Shown: piece after piece, positions 25,261-33,170 of the stretch
Layout of the letters: each line of letters opens with the position of its first letter
Numbering within the stretch: the stretch's first letter is position 1
Source: Paenibacillus endoradicis
GTDB taxonomy: Bacteria; Bacillota; Bacilli; Paenibacillales; Paenibacillaceae
Length of the DNA: 64,000 nucleotides
Reading direction: 5' to 3'
Assembly (NCBI RefSeq): GCF_024721975.1
Contig: NZ_JANQBB010000004.1
Coordinates: 62,001-126,000, forward strand
Position numbers and translations under genes: made by a program
The notes under the pieces: model-generated
Seen by the model: the letters and a program-made list of their open reading frames with translations, nothing else
Database searches by the model: none
Told to the model about the DNA's origin: nothing

Positions 25261-26925
25261 ATGAAACGTAATCATATGAAGCAAAGCGTAGCTCTTATTC
25301 TATTCGTAATCCTGATGCTAGCAATTACAGCATGTAGCAAGTCTGGTGAAAGTGGAAGTACACCGCCGCCTGTCGTTACAGAGAAGTCTGAGACCCCACC
25401 AAGCGAATCAACACTGAATCCCGATGAAGCTGCATGGAAGCTCGATACTAGCCCAGTCGATCTAACATGGTTTGTAGGTGCATCTTGGTATGGTAACAAT
25501 TGGGGAGAAAGCTTAACTTCCAAGTATGTGACGGAGAAAACAGGCGTCAATGTTAAGCTAGAAGTACCTTCTGGCGAAGCGAACGAGCAAATAACTTTGA
25601 TGATGACTTCTGGTAAACTACCGGACTTAATTACTATGGGCTCTTGGGAAAACGCTGTCAAAAAGTTATGGGAAGGCGATCATGTGTATGCCCTGAATGA
25701 ATTGGCAGAACAGTATGATCCATACTTCTTCAAGGTGGCCGGAGACGGTACATTGAAGTGGTACCGTCAAGACAATGGCAATACGTATGGTGTACCGAAT
25801 GATTCATATAGCCCGAATCTAATGCATGAAACAGGTATGACGGCTGCTAACCAAACGTTTCTAGTACGCAAAGATTTGTATGAGGAAATGGGAAGCCCAG
25901 ACTTAAGTACACCAGAAGGATTCTTGAATGCGCTACAAACGATAAAAGATAAATATCCTGAGTATAAGGGTCAACCGATTAGCCCCTTCTTTGCACAGGG
26001 TAATGTTCCATATGGGATGAGCGAATATTTGCAAAACTTGTTAGCTGTCCCGTTTGAACAAGATGGAAAAGTATACGATCGTACCACCGATCCGGATTAT
26101 ATCACATGGCTGAAAACATTCCGTACAGCCTACGAGCGCGGACTAATTAATGTAGATTTTCTAGTTGATTCTGATACTCAAGTAGAAGAAAAAACAAACA
26201 ATGCTCGTTATTTTATGATGATTCGCGAATGGAACGGAATGACGGCTGTTAATCCTTTGCTAGCTGCCAGTGAAAATCCGGATTCTTACTACATTGCAGT
26301 GGATGGACCGCAGAACAGCAAAGGTGATAAAGCTAAACTGTTCCCTGGTAATATGGATGGGTGGATGGTTACGATGATTAGCAAATCTAACAAAAACCCT
26401 GAACGTGCTATTCGCTTTTTGACTTACTTAGCAAGCGAAGAAGGCCAAATGGATTTATTCCTTGGTAAGGAAGGCGAAACGTGGGAAATGGTTGATGGCA
26501 AGCCGAAGTTTAAACCTGAAATGGTAGCACTGCTTGAAACTGATGTTGCGAAGATGGAAAAAGAATACGGCATTATGGATACTTACTGGATGGTGAGAAA
26601 TCCGGTAATTATTAATCAATGGAGACCTGAGAAAGCTCCTGTAATTAAGCAAATGGAGGACTTCGCTAATAGTCAGGCTGATATTGATAGTGGCATTTAC
26701 AAAGGCTTGGATCCACAGGGTGATTCTGATGCGGCAGTAGCATGGGCGCGGATCTCTCAAAGTTGGGAGGAAGTGTTGCCTGAGCTAATTACCGCTAAGG
26801 ATGAAGCGGCATTTGACAAAATTTTTGACGATTTCCTTGCTCGCCGTGTGAATTACGGCTTTGATAAGGTGATTGAATATAGACAGGCAGAACTGGATGT
26901 AAGAAAAGCAAAAATGGCGGAGTAA
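25261..26925 (+). CDS. Extracellular sugar-binding lipoprotein of the glucan importer
   Basis: The 554-residue protein has a lipoprotein signal (LAITAC, Cys21) and a Ser/Pro-rich linker to about residue 55, then a large family-1 type solute-binding fold. It is longer than standard sugar-binding proteins, as is usual for LipO/YtcQ partners of LplB/YtcP. Aromatic residues are frequent (for example WFVGASWYGNNWGE), fitting oligosaccharide binding. It completes the importer with the two preceding permeases and is followed by a hairpin. Confidence 0.92.
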   Translation: MKRNHMKQSVALILFVILMLAITACSKSGESGSTPPPVVTEKSETPPSESTLNPDEAAWKLDTSPVDLTWFVGASWYGNNWGESLTSKYVTEKTGVNVKLEVPSGEANEQITLMMTSGKLPDLITMGSWENAVKKLWEGDHVYALNELAEQYDPYFFKVAGDGTLKWYRQDNGNTYGVPNDSYSPNLMHETGMTAANQTFLVRKDLYEEMGSPDLSTPEGFLNALQTIKDKYPEYKGQPISPFFAQGNVPYGMSEYLQNLLAVPFEQDGKVYDRTTDPDYITWLKTFRTAYERGLINVDFLVDSDTQVEEKTNNARYFMMIREWNGMTAVNPLLAASENPDSYYIAVDGPQNSKGDKAKLFPGNMDGWMVTMISKSNKNPERAIRFLTYLASEEGQMDLFLGKEGETWEMVDGKPKFKPEMVALLETDVAKMEKEYGIMDTYWMVRNPVIINQWRPEKAPVIKQMEDFANSQADIDSGIYKGLDPQGDSDAAVAWARISQSWEEVLPELITAKDEAAFDKIFDDFLARRVNYGFDKVIEYRQAELDVRKAKMAE

Positions 26926-26948
26926 CAACTTTCTCTTAATTAATATTG

Positions 26949-26971
26949 CCGGTCACCGAAATGGTGACCGG
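26949..26971 (+). terminator. Strong hairpin after the binding-protein gene, lacking a U tract
   Basis: CCGGTCACC (26949-26957) pairs exactly with GGTGACCGG (26963-26971) with a 5-base loop. No T run follows, so it may stabilise the mRNA 3' end as much as terminate. Confidence 0.6.
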
Positions 26972-27031
26972 TATTCTCGGCTTTAATTGGATAACAACTC
27001 GGCATTAACAGCTAGTTATCTACCTCCAAAG

Positions 27032-27054
27032 TTGTAATATATGGTATATTACAA
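27032..27054 (+). promoter_or_regulatory. Perfect palindrome upstream of the YesM-like kinase
   Basis: TTGTAATATA (27032-27041), then TGG, then its exact complement (27045-27054). It lies 20 bases before the kinase start and may be an operator or a translation-controlling hairpin. Confidence 0.5.
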
Positions 27055-27073
27055 AGATGGGGAGGGTACTTAT

Positions 27074-28912
27074 ATGAAGTATCTGCTTAATAAGATGAGA
27101 AAGATTTATCGCAATTCCCGCATCTCTCAAAAGTTATTTCTATCCTTTAGTATAATGATTGTCATTCCTGCCATTGTAGTATCCATTTTATTTATTCGCA
27201 TTCAGGAAACCCAGCTATACAAGGATGCTATGTCCACTGGAAGTAGCCATGTCTCACGGCTCAATGAACAGTTGCGTAGTAGAATGGACATAATTGAAAA
27301 CGCTTCCTCTACTGCACTGACTCAAAAAGCATTTGTCGATTTTATTCACTCTAATATGATTGAAGATGGACTGCGTCTGGTGAAATTCAGACAAAACCAA
27401 TTTGAACAGATGCATAATATTATCGAAAGTCACGAGTTAATAAGCGAACTTAGCTTTTATGTTGATAACCCAAACCTTTATGAAATCTGGCCAGAAATCT
27501 ACCACTATGACAAGTTTTGGCCGCAGGATTATTGGGTAACACTTCGGGATGAAGGCGGCGCTGCATACAGCATCTTTGCTTTGCAAGATGGTGAGCATAC
27601 GCTATCCTACTACAGGTTAGTACGTCTTCAAGGTCAACAGCATCTTCGACCAAGCATTATGGAAATTCGCGTAAAGCACAGCGTATTTTTCAGCGACCTA
27701 TTGGAGGAAACCGGGGGAGATTTCTTTTCTGTTGTGATGGACGGAAATAATCCTTCGAAGTATGTATATAATCCTCAGCATGAGTTTTCTCAAAATGCTG
27801 GAGAGAATCTAAATGAAATCTTTAGCAACATTCACGGGCAGCTAGATGTATTAGAGCAAAACAGCCCCATTAAGGTCAATGTCGGAGATAACACTTACTA
27901 CGCAATATACCGATACATTGCTCCACTAGACGCCTATGTTGTGGATATTGCTTCTCATCAGGTACTAATGAAGGGACCGCGCAGTTGGTATCTACTTGTA
28001 GTAGCAATTACATTGTGTGTGCTGCTACTAATAATGCTACTAGTATCGCATACCACTAGGCGCATATTCCGCCGGTTGGACAGTGTACTATCTTCTATGC
28101 GCAAGGTTCGAAAAGGGCAACTAGACGCGAAGATTGATACAGGTCTAGATGACAATGAGACTGGCGATGAAATCGACGAGGTGGCCGTCAACTACAATAA
28201 AATGTTGGATGAGGTCCAACAACTAATGACACAAGTGGTGGATAAGCAGCTAATTGCTAAAAACGCACAACTGCACTCGCTCCATTCGCAAATCAATTCA
28301 CACTTTTTGTATAACGCGTTGGAATCCATCCGTATGCTAGCAGTTGTTGAGCGGCAGCCTGCTATCGCTGATGCGCTGGTATCTTTAGGTTCATTACTTC
28401 GTTACAGTATGAAGTGGCGCAGTGATACCGTTGCGCTTAGTGAAGAGCTTGCCAACATACAAAGCTATATTCAATTCATGAACTTTATGGAAGGCAGAAA
28501 CATTGTATTATCGGCAGATCTGCCAGAGCAGGTGCTTCGCTATACTATTCCTAAAATGTGCTTGCAGCCCATAGTTGAAAATGTCGTTCATCACGCAGCG
28601 CCACTCGGTGGTAGTGTGCACATCGTCATCACTGTTCGGATAGAGAACAACAATCTACTACTAATAGAAATATTTGATGACGGTGCCGGTGTTGATCCAA
28701 ACATGCTTGCTAGTTTGCAGGATGTACTGCAAGGTGATTCAGATACACCAATTGTAGCTAGTAAAAATGGGCTTGGCTTAGAAAACGTTCATAAGCGATT
28801 GCAGCTTCATTATGGCAAAGGCTGCGGTCTTTGGGTTGATAGTGTGCAGGGCAAATATACTTGTGTCACCATACGTTTGCCTTGGGAAAATGTGAATCTT
28901 GGAGGGTGGTAG
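27074..28912 (+). CDS. YesM-type sensor histidine kinase (glucan locus)
   Basis: ATG 27074 follows GGGGAGGG and gives 612 residues. A membrane helix (about 20-42), a long extracellular sensor domain, a second helix (about 305-330) and HAMP are followed by the His_kinase domain with NSHFLYNALESIRML, in which the phosphorylated His lies, and an HATPase domain (VENVVHHA, DDGAGVDP, NGLGLENVHKRL). Such kinases sense extracellular sugars and signal to AraC-type regulators. The partner gene starts three bases after this stop. Confidence 0.94.
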   Translation: MKYLLNKMRKIYRNSRISQKLFLSFSIMIVIPAIVVSILFIRIQETQLYKDAMSTGSSHVSRLNEQLRSRMDIIENASSTALTQKAFVDFIHSNMIEDGLRLVKFRQNQFEQMHNIIESHELISELSFYVDNPNLYEIWPEIYHYDKFWPQDYWVTLRDEGGAAYSIFALQDGEHTLSYYRLVRLQGQQHLRPSIMEIRVKHSVFFSDLLEETGGDFFSVVMDGNNPSKYVYNPQHEFSQNAGENLNEIFSNIHGQLDVLEQNSPIKVNVGDNTYYAIYRYIAPLDAYVVDIASHQVLMKGPRSWYLLVVAITLCVLLLIMLLVSHTTRRIFRRLDSVLSSMRKVRKGQLDAKIDTGLDDNETGDEIDEVAVNYNKMLDEVQQLMTQVVDKQLIAKNAQLHSLHSQINSHFLYNALESIRMLAVVERQPAIADALVSLGSLLRYSMKWRSDTVALSEELANIQSYIQFMNFMEGRNIVLSADLPEQVLRYTIPKMCLQPIVENVVHHAAPLGGSVHIVITVRIENNNLLLIEIFDDGAGVDPNMLASLQDVLQGDSDTPIVASKNGLGLENVHKRLQLHYGKGCGLWVDSVQGKYTCVTIRLPWENVNLGGW

Positions 28913-28915
28913 GGC

Positions 28916-30487
28916 ATGATCAACATTTTAATAGTGGACGATCAAAAGCATATACGTGATGGCCTTCAGGCTATGCTACGCCAATTTCCTTTGCAGCTTG
29001 ATAATATTTATATTGCCGCCAACGGAATTGAGGCATTGCAAATATTGCGTCAGACTAGCATCCAGCTCGTAATTACCGATATTATGATGCCGGATATGGA
29101 TGGACTTACGCTAATGGCACACACCAAAGAGGAACGTATCAAGGTAGATTACTTAATTATTAGTGGCTATAGCGATTTTGCCTATGCTCAAAAAGCCATT
29201 GAGCTTGGGGCAAAGGGTTACTTGTTGAAGCCTGTGAAGCAGGAGGATCTGCAAACTGCAATAGAGCATGTATGGCAGGAGATTAGAACACAGCAGGAGC
29301 TCGCGCGTAATATGATACATTTATCCCGCCGCGCCCAAGAGACAGATCTGAAAGAGCTGTGCATGTTTATGCAGGGTGCAACCAATGATGAGACATGGAT
29401 CGTCTACTCCGAGCAGCAAAATCCAGAATTATGGCGTAACTACCGACTCTGTCTAATACGGGAGGAACGATGGATTAATCAACCTGGGGTAATTAGTGCT
29501 CATAGCATGGAATCCATTGCTTATAACGTATATGGCAGGCAGAAATGTATATGCCTACAACATGGTCCGCATCTTATTCTTGCCGTTGATGCGAGCGTAG
29601 ATATTGACGCTTTGCCTAGTGCACTCAAGGCCGAACAGATTAATGCAATCACTGCTATGACCGACTCGAAGCAAGGATTAAAGGCTCTTCCGAGCAGCTA
29701 TACACAAGTAATGGAGCTATATCGCCACAGCTACTTGTTTCCAGATAAGCGCTGCATCTTGCCCAACCACATTGAGCGACTAGAGCAGCAGTGGCAACTT
29801 CCTCATGAGGAGTTATATGCGTTGTTCCAGTTAATTGGAGCTAAAAACAGCAGCGAAATTACCCAAGGAATCTCTATGATCTTCCACAAAGAGTTGCTAC
29901 AACGCTATCACATCCGCTACACACAACAACTATGCCGCGCCATGGTGCAGATGCTGGAGGAATATGAGCGAGTTATTCGCCCCTACATGGGGGAAGAAGC
30001 ACTGGACATTGAATGTTTACGTAATCTTTTCGATTATCCAGGCATTCGCGATTATATTCAAGCGCTGCAACAACAGCTACTTCGACTGAACCAGTTTTAT
30101 TATGAATATAAGTGCAGTTATCGCAACTCGCAGGACTTGAACGAAGCGATCCGCTATATACACGAAAGTTACCATAAGCCGCTTGATTTGGCGATGGTAT
30201 CTAACCACGTTTCACTTAACTATGCCTATTTTTCAAACCTATTTAAGAAGAATGTTGGTAAAGGCTTTGCAGAATATTTACGAGATGTGCGCCTAGACAA
30301 GGCCCGAAGATTGCTTGCCGAAACCGAATATAAAATTGTTGAGGTAGCAGCGATGGTTGGGTATGAAAGCTACAAAAGTTTTACGCGCGCATTTCGCGAA
30401 GTGATGAATATGCAACCGACGGAGTACCGGCAGATGATGCAGCGGAAATATGAAAGGGAAGAGAAATACCACGACACAGCGTTGTAA
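28916..30487 (+). CDS. YesN-type response regulator with AraC DNA-binding domain (glucan locus)
   Basis: The 523-residue protein has an N-terminal receiver with Asp55 (VITDIMMPD) and Lys in YLLKPVKQ, a long helical middle region, and a C-terminal AraC HTH pair (about 420-518) ending with GYESYKSFTRAFREVMNMQPTEYR. It is encoded directly after the kinase. Its probable targets are the importer, the intracellular glucanase and the secreted glucanase, whose upstream regions share the AATCTAAAAAATTGGG motif. A long perfect terminator follows. Confidence 0.94.
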   Translation: MINILIVDDQKHIRDGLQAMLRQFPLQLDNIYIAANGIEALQILRQTSIQLVITDIMMPDMDGLTLMAHTKEERIKVDYLIISGYSDFAYAQKAIELGAKGYLLKPVKQEDLQTAIEHVWQEIRTQQELARNMIHLSRRAQETDLKELCMFMQGATNDETWIVYSEQQNPELWRNYRLCLIREERWINQPGVISAHSMESIAYNVYGRQKCICLQHGPHLILAVDASVDIDALPSALKAEQINAITAMTDSKQGLKALPSSYTQVMELYRHSYLFPDKRCILPNHIERLEQQWQLPHEELYALFQLIGAKNSSEITQGISMIFHKELLQRYHIRYTQQLCRAMVQMLEEYERVIRPYMGEEALDIECLRNLFDYPGIRDYIQALQQQLLRLNQFYYEYKCSYRNSQDLNEAIRYIHESYHKPLDLAMVSNHVSLNYAYFSNLFKKNVGKGFAEYLRDVRLDKARRLLAETEYKIVEVAAMVGYESYKSFTRAFREVMNMQPTEYRQMMQRKYEREEKYHDTAL

Positions 30488-30583
30488 ACTCAGCATTGTC
30501 TTGACCTATTAACAAAGCTACACATCTACTCAAGTTGGCTTTAAGTTTTAAGTTTATCTAGAAATATATAATCGGCCAACGAA

Positions 30584-30640
30584 AAATCCGGACTATTACG
30601 AAATCCATTTAGGTATTTCGTAATAGTCCGGATTTCTTTT
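30584..30640. terminator. 21-bp perfect hairpin between convergent genes
   Basis: 30584-30604 is exactly complementary to 30615-30635 with a 10-base loop and flanking A and T runs. It serves the YesN-like gene and possibly the convergent pdxK. Confidence 0.92.
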
Positions 30641-30713
30641 TCTAATTCAATGTAGATTTTTGTTATCGTTCGGTTAGAGGAACGATTAATTTTGTTTTGT
30701 CCTAATTAGAAGT

Positions 30714-31547
30714 TTATTTGGAAGCTACGACGGATATGTTATTCTGAAAACGATTAAATGCACCATGCATGACCGGACCGACAAATTCGTTCAGCTTCCA
30801 GCCGTGAGCAATGGCAGCGGTAGTGAATTTTTTTGCATGAAGCACGGCATCAAAAATAGCCTCGCCATTAGCAAGATTCGCTGTGATAGCCGCGGCAAAT
30901 GTGCAGCCTGCTCCGTGATTGTAGGACGTTTCTAATTTTTCGGTTTCTAATAGGACAAATGAATCGCCATCATAGAAAAGATCGACAGCTTTGTCGTGTT
31001 GCAACGCTCGTCCACCCTTAATAACGACGTTTTTGGTACCTAGATCATAGATCTTTTGAGCAGCATTTTTCATATCATCAATTGTTCTTAGCGTGCCTAA
31101 TTGAGATAATTGTCCTGCTTCAAAAAGGTTCGGCGTTGTAATTATAGCTTTAGGTAGTAGCAGTTCGCGTGCCGCATCGACCGTCTCCGGTAGCAAAACC
31201 TCATCTTCTCCTTTGCAAATCATGACAGGATCTATGATTACATTTTTCAATTGATATTTATCGATATATTTAGCCCCTAATTCCACAATTTCTACGGAAC
31301 CGAGCATACCTGTTTTCATGGCATCAAGTTTGGTAGAAAAGGCACATTTGAGCTGAGCTTCAACTGCTGCGGAATCGATTGGGAATACATTATGCTTCCA
31401 GCCTGCTTCTGGGTCCATTGCCACTATACATGTTAGAGAGGTCATTCCATATGTACCATGTTCTTGAAATGTTTTTAGATCTGCTTGTATACCGCTACCA
31501 CCACTAGTATCGGATCCAGCTAGTGTTAATGTTTTCTTTAAACTCAT
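30714..31547 (-). CDS. pdxK: Pyridoxine/pyridoxal kinase PdxK (ThiD-like)
   Basis: The 277-residue ribokinase-superfamily protein has TLAGSDTSGGSGIQADLKTF (7-26), VIIDPVMICKG (about 105-115), the anion-hole segment HGAGCTFAAAITA (about 218-230, Cys in the GAGC form) and a C-terminal ATP-binding region. The HGAGCTF form and overall sequence match the Bacillus PdxK, once called ThiD, which phosphorylates pyridoxine, pyridoxal and pyridoxamine. Strict HMP kinase cannot be fully excluded. It is monocistronic on the minus strand, with AAGGAGC before the ATG. Confidence 0.85.
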   Translation of the reverse strand: MSLKKTLTLAGSDTSGGSGIQADLKTFQEHGTYGMTSLTCIVAMDPEAGWKHNVFPIDSAAVEAQLKCAFSTKLDAMKTGMLGSVEIVELGAKYIDKYQLKNVIIDPVMICKGEDEVLLPETVDAARELLLPKAIITTPNLFEAGQLSQLGTLRTIDDMKNAAQKIYDLGTKNVVIKGGRALQHDKAVDLFYDGDSFVLLETEKLETSYNHGAGCTFAAAITANLANGEAIFDAVLHAKKFTTAAIAHGWKLNEFVGPVMHGAFNRFQNNISVVASK

Positions 31548-31921
31548 TATTATTGCTCCTTATATTTCAAAATAGTGTTTCTTAATATTTGCACCTTAGA
31601 ATTGAATCTTATTAGAGTATAGTAGTTTAGTGAGGACTTTTGAATACTTGTGTATTATTTATCATTTTCACCAGCATTAATCCATCTGTAATGTAGAAGA
31701 CAAAGTTTGTTATTTCTCATTTCGAAATCAAGTGACCTTCCTTTCTTGATACTGATCGATTATTTACTAACGTTAGACTTCATTATTACAGTGAGCCTTA
31801 TCACTAGTAGTGGCAAAGCAGATGTATGTATATCAAAACATGCTTCTACTTATAAAAATTTGTAAAAAAGTCGAAAATGCACAACTTATTGTATATTTTC
31901 GACTTGATGATAAAGACTAGT
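31548..31921. other. Gap with no recognisable gene
   Basis: AT-rich sequence holding the pdxK upstream region and one degenerate copy (near 31790-31825) of the repeat also seen around 10045-10075. Nothing else is evident. Confidence 0.5.
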
Positions 31922-32668
31922 TTAGCAATCACATCTGTACTTGAACTTTGGCTCTGTCTGAATATAAAAAGCATTTCTAACCTGTGCACACCAGTTTGCA
32001 AAGGCGGATCTCCATTCAGGTGTGTTAAAGAATTGATCAACAGTCTGAGTTTCAGAATGCCAAACTATAAACATGTTGAGTGGAGTGATTCCTCCTGCCC
32101 AAATTCCATTATTTACGTCGGTATCTTCTTCCCTAACTAATAATAATGGTAGACCAAATTGGAAAGCCATTGAAGGTTCTACTTGAGAATAAACTGAGCC
32201 TATCCAGAATGGAGTGGAAGATGGAGGGGGGCCTACATTGACGTCAACATTTTGAATTTCAAAACGACGAAGGTTTAATGCTAACATTCCATAGCTTGAT
32301 GAAACTAACCGACGAATATCAGTTAGAATGGATTCGGGATAACTTTCGCTTAAAGGTAAAGTACGCGGAAAAAGCAAAGCATTCTCAATCTCAAAAATTA
32401 GTCGGTTTAGAAACCGTTGTTGGTTGTTATTTAAATGGGTTGTCGTGCTTAGAAATATTGGAATACGATAAGCATGGTCTATACACTGATGGTGTGCAGA
32501 TTCTAGTTTTGCATGATCTTTACCTAAAGAACGATACTCGTTATTACTCACCTTCTCTTCATCCCTGCGAATAGACTTATATTGCCTCACTCTCTCTTCA
32601 TCCTTACGTATAGACCTATATTGCCTCGCTTTCTCTTTATTCTTGCGTGTAGACTTATATTGCCTCAC
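31922..32668 (-). CDS. Unknown protein: basic 13-residue tandem repeats plus a TIR/NDT-like domain
   Basis: The GTG start at 32668 is preceded by AGGAGG at seven bases. Residues 1-39 are three near-perfect 13-residue repeats of the type RQYKSIRRDEEKV, and a fourth decayed unit follows (EYRSLGKDHAKL, 44-55). From about 67 a Rossmann-like domain appears: IPIFLSTTTH as first strand, a long helix, SYGMLALNLRRF, then VEPSMAFQFGLPLLLV with Glu164. The last pattern resembles the catalytic-Glu helix of nucleoside deoxyribosyltransferase/TIR-like proteins. That similarity is by eye only; function unknown. It stands alone, inserted between the glucan-locus regulator and the secreted glucanase, and looks acquired. 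Confidence 0.65.
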   Translation of the reverse strand: MRQYKSTRKNKEKARQYRSIRKDEERVRQYKSIRRDEEKVSNNEYRSLGKDHAKLESAHHQCIDHAYRIPIFLSTTTHLNNNQQRFLNRLIFEIENALLFPRTLPLSESYPESILTDIRRLVSSSYGMLALNLRRFEIQNVDVNVGPPPSSTPFWIGSVYSQVEPSMAFQFGLPLLLVREEDTDVNNGIWAGGITPLNMFIVWHSETQTVDQFFNTPEWRSAFANWCAQVRNAFYIQTEPKFKYRCDC

Positions 32669-32670
32669 AT
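32554..32670 (-). repeat. Three tandem 39-bp repeats at the start of the TIR/NDT-like gene
   Basis: Units 32554-32592, 32593-32631 and 32632-32670 share most positions (each contains ATATTGCCTC on the plus strand). They are in frame and include the start codon region, so copy number can change the protein length without a frameshift. Confidence 0.9.
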
Positions 32671-32857
32671 TCTCACCTCCTTTGTCTATTAATATATGGA
32701 AAATAATTAAGTGAGTTTGGACTTTACTTTAGTTCATAAAAATTCAGTCATTTCGTCTAAGAATTTTAGGTGAACGTTAGATTCTTTAAGAGTAGTGGAT
32801 GCTATTGAGTGTTCTAATAAAGAAGTAACTCTGTAAAAATAAAGTAAATACAATCAA

Positions 32858-32873
32858 AATCTAAAAAATTGGG
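32858..32873 (+). promoter_or_regulatory. Second copy of the glucan-locus motif
   Basis: AATCTAAAAAATTGGG, identical to 23261-23276, about 80 bases upstream of the TATAAT at 32954. Candidate YesN-type activator site for the secreted glucanase. Confidence 0.55.
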
Positions 32874-32939
32874 TCATAACAAAAACAATTGTACCTTTTC
32901 AGCCATTTAACATATTGGTTAGAATAAAGGTGAATCCAA

Positions 32940-32959
32940 ATGTAAGCGGTTTCTATAAT
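32940..32959 (+). promoter_or_regulatory. cre-like CcpA site overlapping a -10 box
   Basis: ATGTAAGCGGTTTCT (32940-32954) matches the catabolite-responsive element consensus in all but the last base and runs into TATAAT (32954-32959). No good -35 lies upstream. The layout suggests carbon catabolite repression of an activator-dependent promoter. About 210 bases of leader without an evident gene lie between it and the glucanase start. Confidence 0.6.
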
Positions 32960-33170
32960 AGGGGAGGTGAAGCTCAAGGAGAAGACTAATATGTGTCATA
33001 CGGTGCTTATATCGAGACAGTGACTACTACAATTTCAAGTTAACAGGTGCACTCCATAGTTTCTCTTACTAACAAATATTATGTTCAGATGCTTTGTATG
33101 TCAAAGAAAAGAACTTGTGAAATAGGGAATAAAACTACGAAAACAATAAATGATTGAGGGAGGGTAATTT

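Noticed and set aside
32278..32574. 98-codon plus-strand frame opposite the TIR/NDT-like gene
   Set aside because: The minus-strand gene has AGGAGG plus GTG, in-frame tandem repeats and a domain-like fold; the plus frame has none of these.
32554..32670. CRISPR-like repeat array
   Set aside because: The three 39-bp units are directly adjacent without spacers and are coding repeats of the TIR/NDT-like gene.
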